Origin: Burkholderia sp. Bp9142
Lineage (GTDB): Bacteria; Pseudomonadota; Gammaproteobacteria; Burkholderiales; Burkholderiaceae
DNA length: 64,000 bases
Direction of reading: 5' to 3'
NCBI RefSeq assembly: GCF_003853415.1
Contig: NZ_QTPP01000001.1
Span: 124,001 to 188,000 of the forward strand
Part shown: one piece after another, positions 25,660 through 34,595 of the stretch
Layout: each line of letters opens with the position of its first letter
How positions within the stretch are numbered: the first letter of the stretch is position 1
The notes under the pieces: model-generated
What the model was told of the DNA's origin: nothing
Databases searched by the model: none
The model's input: the letters and a program-made list of their open reading frames with translations, nothing else
Program-made: the position numbers and the translations under genes

Positions 25660-27285
25660 TCACCGCGGCTTGCCGTCGAGCTTCGGCGGGCGCAGGCTCG
25701 CGAGCAGCGCCTCGGCGTCGCTCGCCGCGCGTTGCTCGAGCGCGGCACCGTAGCCGCGCACGAAACCGCGCTGGTACGCGGGCGCCGCCAGGTGCTCGAG
25801 ATGATGCAGCGCGACCATCGTGTCGTTCGCCTCACCGAGCACGCTCTGCACGCGCGCGAGCGTCTTGACCGTTTCGGTGCGCGTGCGGCGCGAGGCCAGC
25901 GACGCGAAGAATTCCAGCGCGTAGCGCAGCCGCTTCGCGTCGATCCGCACCTGGTGCCGCGCGGCCGTATCGAGCGACGTGAGCGACGGCGATGCATACA
26001 GATGACCGAACAGCCGCCGCACGCGCCTGGTCGCGTGACGCCGCAGCGACGGCGCGTCGTCGTCGCCGGCAGCCGGCGGCAGCGCGAACGTGCTCAACCA
26101 TTCGAGCCAGCCGAGCGTCAGTCGCGCATAGCGCGCCGAATGCAGCGCCTGGCGCAACTCGACGCGCGCCGCCGTCGCCTGCGCGCGCGCGGCGTCGAGC
26201 GTGCCGTCCCAGTCGGCGCTGCCGCCGTCGGCCGCGATCAGCGCGGGCAGGCTTTCGGTCGAGAACACATCCCAGTCGCGCACGGTGCCGAGCAGCGAGG
26301 CGAGCCAGCGCAGGTCGACACCGAAGGTATCCGTCCACTGATCATCCGCGAAGCGCGGAAAGAAGCGCACCAGCGTGCGCAGCCGGCGCAGCGCGACACG
26401 CATCTGGTGCACGAATTCGGGATCGTCGCGATCCAGCACGCCGCTCTCGTTGCCGAGCCATTGCGCCGCGATGTCGCCAGACAGCGCGAACAGCGCGGCC
26501 CGCTGCGTGCGGATGCCGGCCAGGTCGACGAGCTGCGCCTTGACCGGCCGAGGGGCGTCAGGCTCGCCCGCGCACGCGCGATCGATCACGCTGGTCAGTT
26601 GCACGAACGCGGGCCATGCGCCGCTGAGCTCGCGCGCGGCGGCGAACAGCGCGCGCAGCGCGGCCGTGCGTGCGGCGACGGTTTCCCAGTCGGGCGCCGC
26701 AAGGCGCAGTTCGCCATGGCGGCGCGGCGACTCGGTGCCGCCGTGCAGCGTGACGTCGTCGAGCGTCATCTCGACCACCACGCCGCTGTCGTCCGCCCAT
26801 CGCCCGCGCCGCCGCTCGCTGACGAGCCTCGGCGGTGCCGGCCCGGACGATGCGGCGACCGCCGCTTCGTCAACGGGGCCGGGCGTCACGCCCTCGCCCG
26901 CCGTCTCTGCCGATTCCGCATCCGCTTGCGCCGCGGGCGCCGGCGTGGCCACGGCGATGCCGGCATGCTCGGCGTCGAACAGCTCGCGCGCCACGACGCC
27001 GGGCGCGAATCGCTTCGTGCGGGATGCAACGACACGCCGCCCTTGCACGTTCGACTCGATCCACGTCCACCAGCACTCGCCGGGGCTCGGCTCGGCCTCC
27101 TCGACCTGGCACGGCTCGATCGTCACACGCTCGTGGCCGCGCCGCATCCGCACCTGCGGACAGATCCGCCACGCACGGACGAGTTCAGCGCCGAAGTCGC
27201 GCTGCTCGCCACGAACCCGGCTTCCCGTCTTGACCGGCCAACCTTCCAGCGACAGACACAACACGACTTCAAGCACACGCGACAT
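25660..27285 (-). CDS. CHAD domain protein with degenerate CYTH-like N-terminus
   Basis: A 541-residue protein. The C-terminal half is a CHAD domain: PEFVHQMRVALRRLRTLVRFFPRF and RHQVRIDAKRLRYALEFFASL carry the conserved His/Arg residues thought to bind polyphosphate. The N-terminus resembles a CYTH triphosphate tunnel enzyme in layout, but the usual ExExK reads EVVLC, so phosphatase activity is doubtful. Between them lies an Ala/Pro-rich linker (ATPAPAAQADAESAETAGEG). The start at MSRVLEVVL is preferred over an unsupported 28-residue extension. No partner in the neighbourhood. Confidence 0.82.
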   Translation of the reverse strand: MSRVLEVVLCLSLEGWPVKTGSRVRGEQRDFGAELVRAWRICPQVRMRRGHERVTIEPCQVEEAEPSPGECWWTWIESNVQGRRVVASRTKRFAPGVVARELFDAEHAGIAVATPAPAAQADAESAETAGEGVTPGPVDEAAVAASSGPAPPRLVSERRRGRWADDSGVVVEMTLDDVTLHGGTESPRRHGELRLAAPDWETVAARTAALRALFAAARELSGAWPAFVQLTSVIDRACAGEPDAPRPVKAQLVDLAGIRTQRAALFALSGDIAAQWLGNESGVLDRDDPEFVHQMRVALRRLRTLVRFFPRFADDQWTDTFGVDLRWLASLLGTVRDWDVFSTESLPALIAADGGSADWDGTLDAARAQATAARVELRQALHSARYARLTLGWLEWLSTFALPPAAGDDDAPSLRRHATRRVRRLFGHLYASPSLTSLDTAARHQVRIDAKRLRYALEFFASLASRRTRTETVKTLARVQSVLGEANDTMVALHHLEHLAAPAYQRGFVRGYGAALEQRAASDAEALLASLRPPKLDGKPR

Positions 27286-27423
27286 GGAGGCTCCCGCACA
27301 TGAAGAATCGCCGGCGCATCCTGCGTGCCAGCGTCGCCCGTGAAGCAGCTTCCATAGTACACGGCGCAAAAGCGCGCGGGCGACGATCCGGCCCTGCCAC
27401 GCCGTCGCGCATCGAACGACGTA

Positions 27424-27807
27424 TCAGACGACGTATTGCGCGATGCCGTTGCCGAACGACCAGTCTTCCTTCAGCACTTCGACAAGACTGATGAATACGT
27501 CCTGCTGGCGCACGCCGGGCTGCCGCGCGAGGTTCTCGGCGATGGTCCGGTACAGCGCCTGTTTCTGCTCGAGCGTGCGCGTGTTGTTCGCGGTGATCTG
27601 GATCATCACGAGATCGTCGCTGCGTTCGATGTCGAGGTAATGGCGGCCGAAGACGAAGTTCTCGGCCGGGTGCTCGGTCACGACCATGAAGATGTCGTCC
27701 TCGGGCACGTTGAACGTGTGCATCAGCGCGCGATGCACGCCGTCGACGAGCGCCGCGCGGTAGGCGGCCGGTTTGCCTTCGCGCACTGCGATCCGGGTGA
27801 ATGGCAT
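27424..27807 (-). CDS. tautomerase family protein
   Basis: A 127-residue protein starting MPFTRIAVREGKPAAYRAALVDGVHRAL, so Pro-1 becomes the catalytic N-terminus after Met removal. The rest (VMIQITANNTRTLEQKQALYRTIAENLA) has the beta-alpha-beta repeat of the family. AAGGAG precedes the ATG. It is divergent from a LysR regulator 109 bp away, which is the likely controller. Substrate unknown. Confidence 0.85.
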   Translation of the reverse strand: MPFTRIAVREGKPAAYRAALVDGVHRALMHTFNVPEDDIFMVVTEHPAENFVFGRHYLDIERSDDLVMIQITANNTRTLEQKQALYRTIAENLARQPGVRQQDVFISLVEVLKEDWSFGNGIAQYVV

Positions 27808-27867
27808 GGTCCTGCTCCTTTCGGTGACGTTGAAAAACGGGAACGCGACGTCAGGTTAGGCGTGCAC

Positions 27868-27884
27868 GACTATAATTAACAGTC
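27868..27884. promoter_or_regulatory. candidate LysR-type operator between divergent genes
   Basis: GACT-N9-AGTC inverted repeat with an A/T-rich centre that also contains TATAAT, located between the tautomerase and LysR genes about 35-60 bp from each start. The position fits autorepression and activation by a LysR protein. Confidence 0.5.
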
Positions 27885-27916
27885 ATCAATCGATATTTCA
27901 TTCATTTACGATAGAA

Positions 27917-28774
27917 ATGAAAGTCCTCGACCTCGATGCGGTGCGCGCGTTCGTGCTGGTCGCCGATCTCGCGAGCTTCACGCGCGCGGCCGACGCGCTC
28001 GGCACCACGCAGTCGGCCGTCAGCCTGAAACTGAAGCGGCTCGAAGCGCACCTCGGCAAGCCGCTGCTCGCGCGCACGCCGCGCGTCGTCAAGCTGGCGG
28101 CGGACGGCGAAAACTTCCTGCCGGCCGCCCGGGCGCTGCTCGACGCGCACGACCAGGCGCTCGGCGCGATTTCGGCCGGCACGCACCGCCTGTCGCTCGG
28201 CGTCAGCGAGCATGTCGCGGTGCCCGACCTGCCGGCCGTGCTGACGAGCCTGCATCGGCAGGATCCCGGGCTGTCGCTGGAGATGCATCTGGGGATGTCG
28301 TCGAGCCTGCTCGTGCAGTACGACGAACGCCGGCTCGACGCGGCGATCGTGCGGCACGAACCGGGCGAGGATCCCCCGCGCGACGACTGCACGCTGCTGT
28401 TTACCGAACCGCTCGCATGGCTCGCCGCGCCCGACTGGGCGCCACGGGCAGGCGAACCGCTGCCGCTCGCGGTGCTGGCCGGGCCGTGCGGCGTGCGGGC
28501 CGCCGCGCTGCGGGCGCTCGAGCATGCAGGGCGGCCGTGGCGCGAGCGCTTTACGGGCGGCGGCGTTGCCGCGGTCACGGCCGCCGCCGCGGCCGGGCTC
28601 GCGGTCTGTCCGCTGGCCCGGCGCGTCGCACCGCGCACGCTGGTCGACGTCGGCGTGAAATTCGGCCTGCCGCCGCTGCCGCACTCGCGGGTCGTGCTGT
28701 ATTCGCGCGTGCGCGACACCCGCGCGGCGGCCGCACTGCGCAGGTTTTCCGACAGCATTGCAATCTCGGCGTAA
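27917..28774 (+). CDS. LysR-family transcriptional regulator
   Basis: A 285-residue LysR regulator. Helix-turn-helix: LDAVRAFVLVADLASFTRAADALGTTQSAVSLKLKRLEAHLGKPLLAR. The effector domain is of ordinary length (GVSEHVAVPDLPAVLTSLHRQDP, GVAAVTAAAAAGLAVCPLARR). It is divergent from a tautomerase gene and 35 bp upstream of an EamA transporter in the same direction, so it may control either. Effector unknown. Confidence 0.92.
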   Translation: MKVLDLDAVRAFVLVADLASFTRAADALGTTQSAVSLKLKRLEAHLGKPLLARTPRVVKLAADGENFLPAARALLDAHDQALGAISAGTHRLSLGVSEHVAVPDLPAVLTSLHRQDPGLSLEMHLGMSSSLLVQYDERRLDAAIVRHEPGEDPPRDDCTLLFTEPLAWLAAPDWAPRAGEPLPLAVLAGPCGVRAAALRALEHAGRPWRERFTGGGVAAVTAAAAAGLAVCPLARRVAPRTLVDVGVKFGLPPLPHSRVVLYSRVRDTRAAAALRRFSDSIAISA

Positions 28775-28809
28775 ACTAAGCGGTTTCGCCGCCCGCAATC
28801 TCCTGACGA

Positions 28810-29739
28810 ATGCCGATGAAGCCCGAAGCCCGCAAGCACCTCCACGCCAACCTGCTGATGCTCGCCGCCGCCGCGATCTGGGGCTCGGCGTTCGTCGCGC
28901 AACGGCTGAGCCTCGACGTGATCGGACCGTTCCTGTTTACGGGGCTGCGCTTCCTGCTCGGCGCGCTGGTGCTGATCCCGCTGCTGGCGCTCAATGCGGC
29001 GTCGCGCGCGCAGTTGGCGGCGATTCGCCGCGAGCCGGCGCTGCTGGTGCCTGGCCTCGCGCTTGGCGGGCTGCTCGCCGTATCGATCTCGCTGCAGCAG
29101 TTCGGCCTGCAGTACACGCGGGTCGCGAACGCGGGCTTCATCAGCTCGCTGTACGTCGTGATCGTGCCGCTGATGGGCGTGTTCGTCCGCCACCGGATCG
29201 GCGCCGGCACGTGGTTCGGCGCGCTGCTCGCGGCGATCGGCCTGTATTTCCTCAGCATCGACGAGCATTTCTCGGTGCTCTACGGCGATTGGTTCCAGCT
29301 CGCGGGCGCGGTCGTCATCGCCGCGCACGTGATGGCCGTCGGCCATTTCGCGAAACGGCACGATCCGCTCGTGCTCGCTTTTCTGCAGTTCGTCACGTGC
29401 GGCGTGCTGTGTCTCGCGGCCGGCCTCGTGATCGAGCCGATCAGCGTCGCGATGCTGCGCAGCGCGCTGCCGACACTGCTGTACGGCGGGCTGCTGTCGG
29501 TCGGCGTCGCCTATACGCTGCAGGTCGTCGCTCAGCGCGATGCGGCGCCCGCGCATGCAGCCGTGATCTTCAGCATGGAAGGCGTGTTCGCGGCCATCGC
29601 AGGCTGGGCCGCGCTCGGCGAGATGCTGACGCTGCGCGCGCTGGTCGGCTGCGCGCTGATGCTGGCCGGCCTGCTCGCCTGCCAGTTGCTGCCGAACGGC
29701 GACGCCCGGAAAAAGGACGAGGACGCGCTGCCGGCGTGA
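28810..29739 (+). CDS. EamA/DMT-superfamily transporter
   Basis: A 309-residue inner-membrane protein with ten predicted transmembrane segments in two EamA repeats, starting LLMLAAAAIWGSAFVAQRLSL and again LAGAVVIAAHVMAVGHFAK. The second repeat ends AVIFSMEGVFAAIAGWAALGEML, the usual signature. Such proteins export metabolites or amino acids. The ATG at 28810 is followed two codons later by another Met. It may be co-transcribed with the LysR gene. Confidence 0.9.
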   Translation: MPMKPEARKHLHANLLMLAAAAIWGSAFVAQRLSLDVIGPFLFTGLRFLLGALVLIPLLALNAASRAQLAAIRREPALLVPGLALGGLLAVSISLQQFGLQYTRVANAGFISSLYVVIVPLMGVFVRHRIGAGTWFGALLAAIGLYFLSIDEHFSVLYGDWFQLAGAVVIAAHVMAVGHFAKRHDPLVLAFLQFVTCGVLCLAAGLVIEPISVAMLRSALPTLLYGGLLSVGVAYTLQVVAQRDAAPAHAAVIFSMEGVFAAIAGWAALGEMLTLRALVGCALMLAGLLACQLLPNGDARKKDEDALPA

Positions 29740-29742
29740 CAT

Positions 29743-29760
29743 GCGCGATCCCTATAATGG
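29743..29760 (+). promoter_or_regulatory. promoter-like element before the histidine kinase-like gene
   Basis: GCGCGATCCCTATAATGG with a perfect TATAAT; identical to the element before modE. If it is a -10 box, transcription starts near 29765 and the kinase-like gene must begin at the GTG at 29807. Confidence 0.5.
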
Positions 29761-29806
29761 CGGTTCGCGTGTTTTTCATGCCAACCGCTTCCGACAGGCC
29801 AGCTCC

Positions 29807-30586
29807 GTGACGTCCATTCCCGCCGATCCCGCCGCCGACCTGCTGCGCGAACGCGCAGCGCACTATGCCGCCGAGGCCGCGCTGTTCCTGCGCGACCAGG
29901 CGCTTTCCACCGCATCGCACGACCTGCGCAGCCCGCTGAACGCAATGCACAGCTGGGCGTATGTGCTCGAGCGCCAGCTCGCCAGCGCCGACCCGAACCT
30001 GCAGCGCGCGCTCGCGGGCATCCGCACGGGGATCGACCAGCAGGTCGCGCTGATCGACGACGTGCTCGACGCGCCGCGCGCGCAAACGCGCGCGCTCGCG
30101 ATCACCGCGCAGCCGTTCGCGCTGCGCCCGCTGCTCGACGACACGCTCGCCCTGGTGCGCTTCGCGCTCGCCGACGCACGGCAGGTGAGCCTCGATGCGA
30201 CGCTGCCCGACGGCGAGCCGTCACTGACCGCCGATCGCGAGCGCATCGCGCAGGCGCTCTGGACGATGCTGACGACAGCCGTCGAAGCCAGCGCCGCCGG
30301 CGGCCGCGTGACGTTCGCGTGCACGCGCGACGGCGCGCTGTGCGCCGCGCAGGTCACCTGCGACGTGAGCGCCGGCGCCCTTGCCGACCCGGCGCTGCCG
30401 CACGCCTTCGAATCGTTCGCACGCCACGAGATGCTGCGCCCGCGCGACGCGAAGCGCGTCGCCTGGACGCTCGCGCTGTGCCAGCGTGTCGCGCTCGCGC
30501 ACGCCGGCACCTTCACGCACGCCCCGTTCGCCGACGGCGCCGCCGTCACCCTCTCGCTCTCCGTCCCCTGCGAGGCGCCGGTGTAA
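29807..30586 (+). CDS. histidine kinase-like protein with degenerate ATPase domain
   Basis: About 259 residues from GTG 29807; an in-frame ATG at 29741 is possible but would overlap the promoter-like element. It has a recognisable dimerisation/phosphoacceptor helix STASHDLRSPLNAMHSWAYVLE with His in place. The following HATPase region is weak: the N-box position reads LWTMLTTAVEAS (no Asn), no DxGxG motif is present, and the G2 position reads KRVAWTLALCQR. There is no membrane segment, sensor domain or adjacent response regulator. It may be a soluble pseudokinase or phosphotransfer protein. Confidence 0.72.
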   Translation: MTSIPADPAADLLRERAAHYAAEAALFLRDQALSTASHDLRSPLNAMHSWAYVLERQLASADPNLQRALAGIRTGIDQQVALIDDVLDAPRAQTRALAITAQPFALRPLLDDTLALVRFALADARQVSLDATLPDGEPSLTADRERIAQALWTMLTTAVEASAAGGRVTFACTRDGALCAAQVTCDVSAGALADPALPHAFESFARHEMLRPRDAKRVAWTLALCQRVALAHAGTFTHAPFADGAAVTLSLSVPCEAPV

Positions 30587-30662
30587 GCAACCGGCCGCCC
30601 GACACATTACATTTTCCTTTCTGGCCCTATACTGTCGGGCCTGTCATGACTGGAGCGATTCC

Positions 30663-32006
30663 TTGTTACAGATCTTCGCGCTCATCGGCGCGTTGTTCCT
30701 GGTGGCCCTGAACGGGTTCTTCGTCGCAGCCGAATTCGGCCTCGTCAAACTGCGCGCGACGCGCGTCAAGACACTTGCCCGCAAGCACGGCCTGCGCGGG
30801 CGCATCCTCGCCATCGTGCACGGCCGGCTCGACGCGTATCTGTCCGCGTGCCAGCTCGGCATCACGCTCGCGTCGCTCGGCCTCGGCTGGGTCGGCGAGC
30901 CGGCGTTCGCGGAACTGATCGGCCCGCTGCTCGACCTGATCGGCGTGCAGTCCGAACGCATCGTGCACCTGATCTCGCTCGTGTTCGCGTTCTCGCTGAT
31001 CTCGTTCCTGCACATCGTGGTCGGCGAACTCGCGCCGAAATCGATGGCGATCCGCCAGTCGGAGAAGGTCGGCCTGTGGGTCGCACTGCCGCTGTACGCG
31101 TTCTACTGGGCGATGTACCCGGCGATCTGGGTGCTCAACACCAGCGCGAACGCGGTGCTGAAGCTCGCGGGGCTGTCGGCCGACCACGGCGGCGATGCGC
31201 ACTACTCGACCGACGAGCTGAAGCTGATCCTGCGCAGCCGCCGCAGCACGGCCGGCAACACGGCCCAGCCGGCGCGCGGCACGTACACCAACGACGAGTG
31301 GAACACGCTCGCGCATTCGCTCGATTTCTCGTCGATGACGGTGTCGGACCTGATGCGGCCGGCGCATGAAATGATCGGCCTGCGCCGCGACCTGCCGCTG
31401 CCCGACAACATGGAAATCGTCGCGCGCCACCGCTTCAGCCGCTATCCGCTGTTCGAGGATACGGCGCGCGAACAGGTAAGCGGGCTGATCCACCTGAAGG
31501 ACCTGCTGCTCGCGCGTCACGCGGGCGCGGCGCTCGAGGACCTGTCCGACTACGTGCGCCCGGTGCAGTACGTGAAGCCCGACACGCCGGCGCTGGAGCT
31601 GTTCCGCCGCTTCCGCAAGGGTGCGCCGCACTTCGCGCTGGTCGGCAACAAGGGCGAGAAGCCGATCGGCTTCCTGACGCTCGACAACCTGCTCGGCGCG
31701 CTGGTCGGCCAGATCCACGACGAGTTCCGCCAGGGCGACGCGGACTGGACCCGCCTCGACGACGGCACCCTGATGGGCAAGGGCAGCCTGCCCGTCGTGT
31801 CGCTCGAGCAGGCGCTCGGCATCGACATCGACGAAGGGCGCGCGGAGTCGGTCGGCGGCCTCGTGATCCAGGCTTTGAGCGATTTGCCGACCGAAGGACA
31901 GCGCGTGTCGTTCGATCGCTTCGACGTCGTCGTGAAAAAGATGAACGGGCCGCGCATCGTGCTGGTGCGCGTCTATCCGAAGATCGCGAAGGAGGCCGAC
32001 GAATGA
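30663..32006 (+). CDS. CNNM/HlyC-CorC family membrane protein with CBS pair
   Basis: A 447-residue protein: N-terminal DUF21 membrane domain (IFALIGALFLVALNGFFVAAEFGLVKLRATRV), two CBS domains (MTVSDLMRPAHEMIGLRRDL; DYVRPVQYVKPDTPALELFRRF) and a C-terminal CorC_HlyC domain (GRAESVGGLVIQALSDLPTEGQRV). The family is linked to divalent-cation export or homeostasis. No ATG fits; a TTG at 30663 preceded by TGGAGCG at suitable spacing is the best start. It is 22 bp from the next gene. Confidence 0.88.
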   Translation: MLQIFALIGALFLVALNGFFVAAEFGLVKLRATRVKTLARKHGLRGRILAIVHGRLDAYLSACQLGITLASLGLGWVGEPAFAELIGPLLDLIGVQSERIVHLISLVFAFSLISFLHIVVGELAPKSMAIRQSEKVGLWVALPLYAFYWAMYPAIWVLNTSANAVLKLAGLSADHGGDAHYSTDELKLILRSRRSTAGNTAQPARGTYTNDEWNTLAHSLDFSSMTVSDLMRPAHEMIGLRRDLPLPDNMEIVARHRFSRYPLFEDTAREQVSGLIHLKDLLLARHAGAALEDLSDYVRPVQYVKPDTPALELFRRFRKGAPHFALVGNKGEKPIGFLTLDNLLGALVGQIHDEFRQGDADWTRLDDGTLMGKGSLPVVSLEQALGIDIDEGRAESVGGLVIQALSDLPTEGQRVSFDRFDVVVKKMNGPRIVLVRVYPKIAKEADE

Positions 32007-32028
32007 CGGCCGCCGCTCGCCGCTCGCG

Positions 32029-32613
32029 ATGAGCGCGACGCTGCCGCGCTGCTGCGTGATCACGCCGGAGCCGGCATCCGCGTCGGCCGCCGATTGCCAC
32101 GCCTTTCTCGAGCGCCTGTCGGCCGTGCTCGCGCGCGGCGAGACGCTCGTGCAGTTGCGCGTGAAGTCGTTCGACCCGGCCGCGTTCGCGCGGCTGGCCG
32201 CCGATGCGCTCGCGCGCTGCGACGCGGCCGGCGCGCAACTGATGGTCAACGGGCCGATCGACGCGGCCGGTGTCATGCAGCTCGACGGCGCGGGCTGGCA
32301 TCTCGACGGCGCCGCGCTGCGCGCCGTCGCGCAGCGGCCGCTGCCGGCCGCGCGCCGCGTGTCGGCCGCATGCCACACGGCCGACGATCTCGTGCTGGCT
32401 GCGCGCGCGGGCGTGGATTTCGTCACGCTGTCGCCCGTGTTGCCGACGCTCAGCCATCCCGGCGCGCCGACGCTCGGCTGGACACAGTTCGCGGCATTGG
32501 CCGCGCAGGCCGTGATGCCGGTCTATGCGCTCGGCGGCATGACGCGCGCGCATCTCGACGACGCGCGCCGCCACGGCGCGTACGGGGTCGCGGGTATTCG
32601 AAGCTTCTGGTAA
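32029..32613 (+). CDS. ThiE/TenI-like thiamine phosphate synthase fold protein
   Basis: A 194-residue TIM-barrel protein of the thiamine monophosphate synthase superfamily. It keeps VQLRVKSF and YALGGM, but MVNGPIDAA and WHLDGAALR replace the ND and HLGQxD residues of true ThiE, and the SPVLPTLSHPGAPTLGW loop resembles the domain fused to Nudix hydrolases in other proteobacteria. Here no Nudix part is attached. It probably does not make thiamine phosphate in the standard way. It is likely co-transcribed with the CBS protein upstream. Confidence 0.75.
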   Translation: MSATLPRCCVITPEPASASAADCHAFLERLSAVLARGETLVQLRVKSFDPAAFARLAADALARCDAAGAQLMVNGPIDAAGVMQLDGAGWHLDGAALRAVAQRPLPAARRVSAACHTADDLVLAARAGVDFVTLSPVLPTLSHPGAPTLGWTQFAALAAQAVMPVYALGGMTRAHLDDARRHGAYGVAGIRSFW

Positions 32614-32650
32614 ATGCGGCCGGGCGCACCGGCGCCCGACCTGCCCGGCA

Positions 32651-34300
32651 TCACGCGTTCAGATCGGGGCGCATCCCGCGCCTCGCGCCGTCGTCGATCC
32701 GGCGCACGTCGTGCGTGAGTGCGTACCGGTTGACGTCGCCCGTGAGCCACGCGACGAGCGAATACGGCGGCAACGATCCCTCGTCGACGCGGTCGCGTGC
32801 GCGTGCCGGCGTCTCGAACACGACCTGCCCTCTCGGCGCGTCGAACGGCACCGCGTCGGGCGACAGGTTCAGTGCGATGGTCAGCGTCTCGTCATCGGCG
32901 AGCCGCCATGACGCGAGCAGCGCGTCGGCCTCGCCGTTATCGTCCGCCTTCAGCGTATGCGCGTCCTGCGGCCGGCAATCGGCCAGCCGCGGCGCAATCA
33001 GCTTCGCGCGCACCGCGAGCGCCGATTGCACGAAATGCGCACGATCGGCATCGCGCGCGGTTTCATCGAAGATCAGCGGGATCTGCGGCGTCAGGAGCGA
33101 CAGCGCGAGCGCGGCGAGGCCCGGCGCCTGTTCGTCGTCGCCATGCTCGCTCTCCCGCCACGCACCGTCGGACAGCACCAGCGACGTCAGCGACAACCCT
33201 TGGGCGCATGGGCCGTCGCCCGCCGTGGCCGGCTGGAACGCCGTGCCGGCCGCGGTCAGCGCGCGAGCGAGGGTATGGATCGACTGGTGTGTCGAGATTC
33301 CCTCGTGAGCGGCCGCGTCGCGGTCCGTCAACCGATGCAGCGCGCGTTCGCCGCAACCGTTCCATTGCGCATCGAAATGGGTGTCGGCCAGATGCACCGG
33401 ATGACGCTCGCTGCCGAGCACGAGGTGGATCAGCCGGTCGGCCGGCACGGCCGCGCGCACGCGGTCGGCGATCTCGCGCAGCCATGACGTGCCGATCCGG
33501 TCGGCCTCGCGCAGCCGCAGCCCGTCGCAACGGTATTCGTCGATCCAGTACAGCGCGTTGTCGCAGAAGAAGTCGCAGACTTCCGGGTGGTCGAGCGCGA
33601 GCGGCGGCGCCTGCAGCGGATCGTCGCGCGTATGGAAGAACGGCGCCGCGTAATGGCGCAGCGCGTCGGTGCCGCTGCCGAAGCGCGCGTAATCGAGCTC
33701 CAGCAGCACCGCGAGACCATAGCCGTGCGCGTCGTCGATCAGCGCCTTCAGCGCGTCGGGGCCGCCCTCGGCCGCGAGCGGCGCGAACGGCAGGCTGTCG
33801 TGTGGCGACGCGAGCAGCTCGAGCGCGGTCACGCCGAGGCGCGCGAGCTTCGGCAGCCGGCGGCGCACGCCGTCGAAGCCGCCCACCGCGTGCGGACGAA
33901 TCGCGTACAGCGCGATGTCTTCCCACGGACGGCCGCGCCAGAACGTGTTGCGCCAGGTGAACGCGCGCGGATCGACGACCTCGCTCGGGCCGTTGAGCCC
34001 GTCGGGTTGCGAACGCGATGCGGGATCGGGAATCGACGCGACATCGTCGAGCCGGTAACGGTAACGCGCGCCCGCACCGCATTCGACGAACGCTTCGAAC
34101 CAGCTTGGGCCGGCGGCCGTCATCGGGACGAGCGTCGGGCCGTAACCGGTATCGAGTTCGAGCTGAACGTGCGTGCTGCCCGGCGCCCACACGCGGAAAT
34201 GCGTGCGCGGCGACGTACCGAGCGCGCCGCAGGGCTGCGCGCCGGACGGCAGGCAGTGAATGTAGTGCTGCGCATACGGATCGTGCGGACAATCTGACAT
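32651..34300 (-). CDS. TreZ-like GH13 protein lacking catalytic residues
   Basis: A 549-residue protein resembling malto-oligosyltrehalose trehalohydrolase: N-terminal CBM48-like domain (THFRVWAPGSTHVQLELDTG), a GH13 barrel and DUF3459-like C-terminus. The barrel strand that should read DGxRLDAxHAI reads CDGLRLREADRIG, so the nucleophile Asp is Arg; the AE(S/N) acid/base segment reads LVLGSE; and NHDQ near the third catalytic Asp is absent (LTSLVLSDGAW). HFDAQWN is retained. GAGGAG precedes the ATG at 34300; a longer frame to 34666 is unsupported. Probably not a working hydrolase. No other trehalose or glycogen gene is adjacent. Confidence 0.78.
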   Translation of the reverse strand: MSDCPHDPYAQHYIHCLPSGAQPCGALGTSPRTHFRVWAPGSTHVQLELDTGYGPTLVPMTAAGPSWFEAFVECGAGARYRYRLDDVASIPDPASRSQPDGLNGPSEVVDPRAFTWRNTFWRGRPWEDIALYAIRPHAVGGFDGVRRRLPKLARLGVTALELLASPHDSLPFAPLAAEGGPDALKALIDDAHGYGLAVLLELDYARFGSGTDALRHYAAPFFHTRDDPLQAPPLALDHPEVCDFFCDNALYWIDEYRCDGLRLREADRIGTSWLREIADRVRAAVPADRLIHLVLGSERHPVHLADTHFDAQWNGCGERALHRLTDRDAAAHEGISTHQSIHTLARALTAAGTAFQPATAGDGPCAQGLSLTSLVLSDGAWRESEHGDDEQAPGLAALALSLLTPQIPLIFDETARDADRAHFVQSALAVRAKLIAPRLADCRPQDAHTLKADDNGEADALLASWRLADDETLTIALNLSPDAVPFDAPRGQVVFETPARARDRVDEGSLPPYSLVAWLTGDVNRYALTHDVRRIDDGARRGMRPDLNA

Positions 34301-34595
34301 GATGCGCTCCTCGTGCCGAGCGGCATGGCCGCGCGATCGGCGCGGCGCATCGGGGCCCGGCATGCGACGGCCAGGCAGGGGGGGAACAAAAGTATGCGCC
34401 GGTTTCATGATCGCAACGCATCGAATCCTCACATTTTTAAATGCGAATCGACCCCGCCAACGTTTGCGCGCTGCACGCCGAGTCAGGTAGTGCGCATACC
34501 GGAATGGCCGCTCGCCTTGTTGCGCCGCCGGCCCGCGCTTACGCTCGGTTCGATGCGCGGACACGCCGTCCGCGCCCGAACCCGAGGAATCCGCC

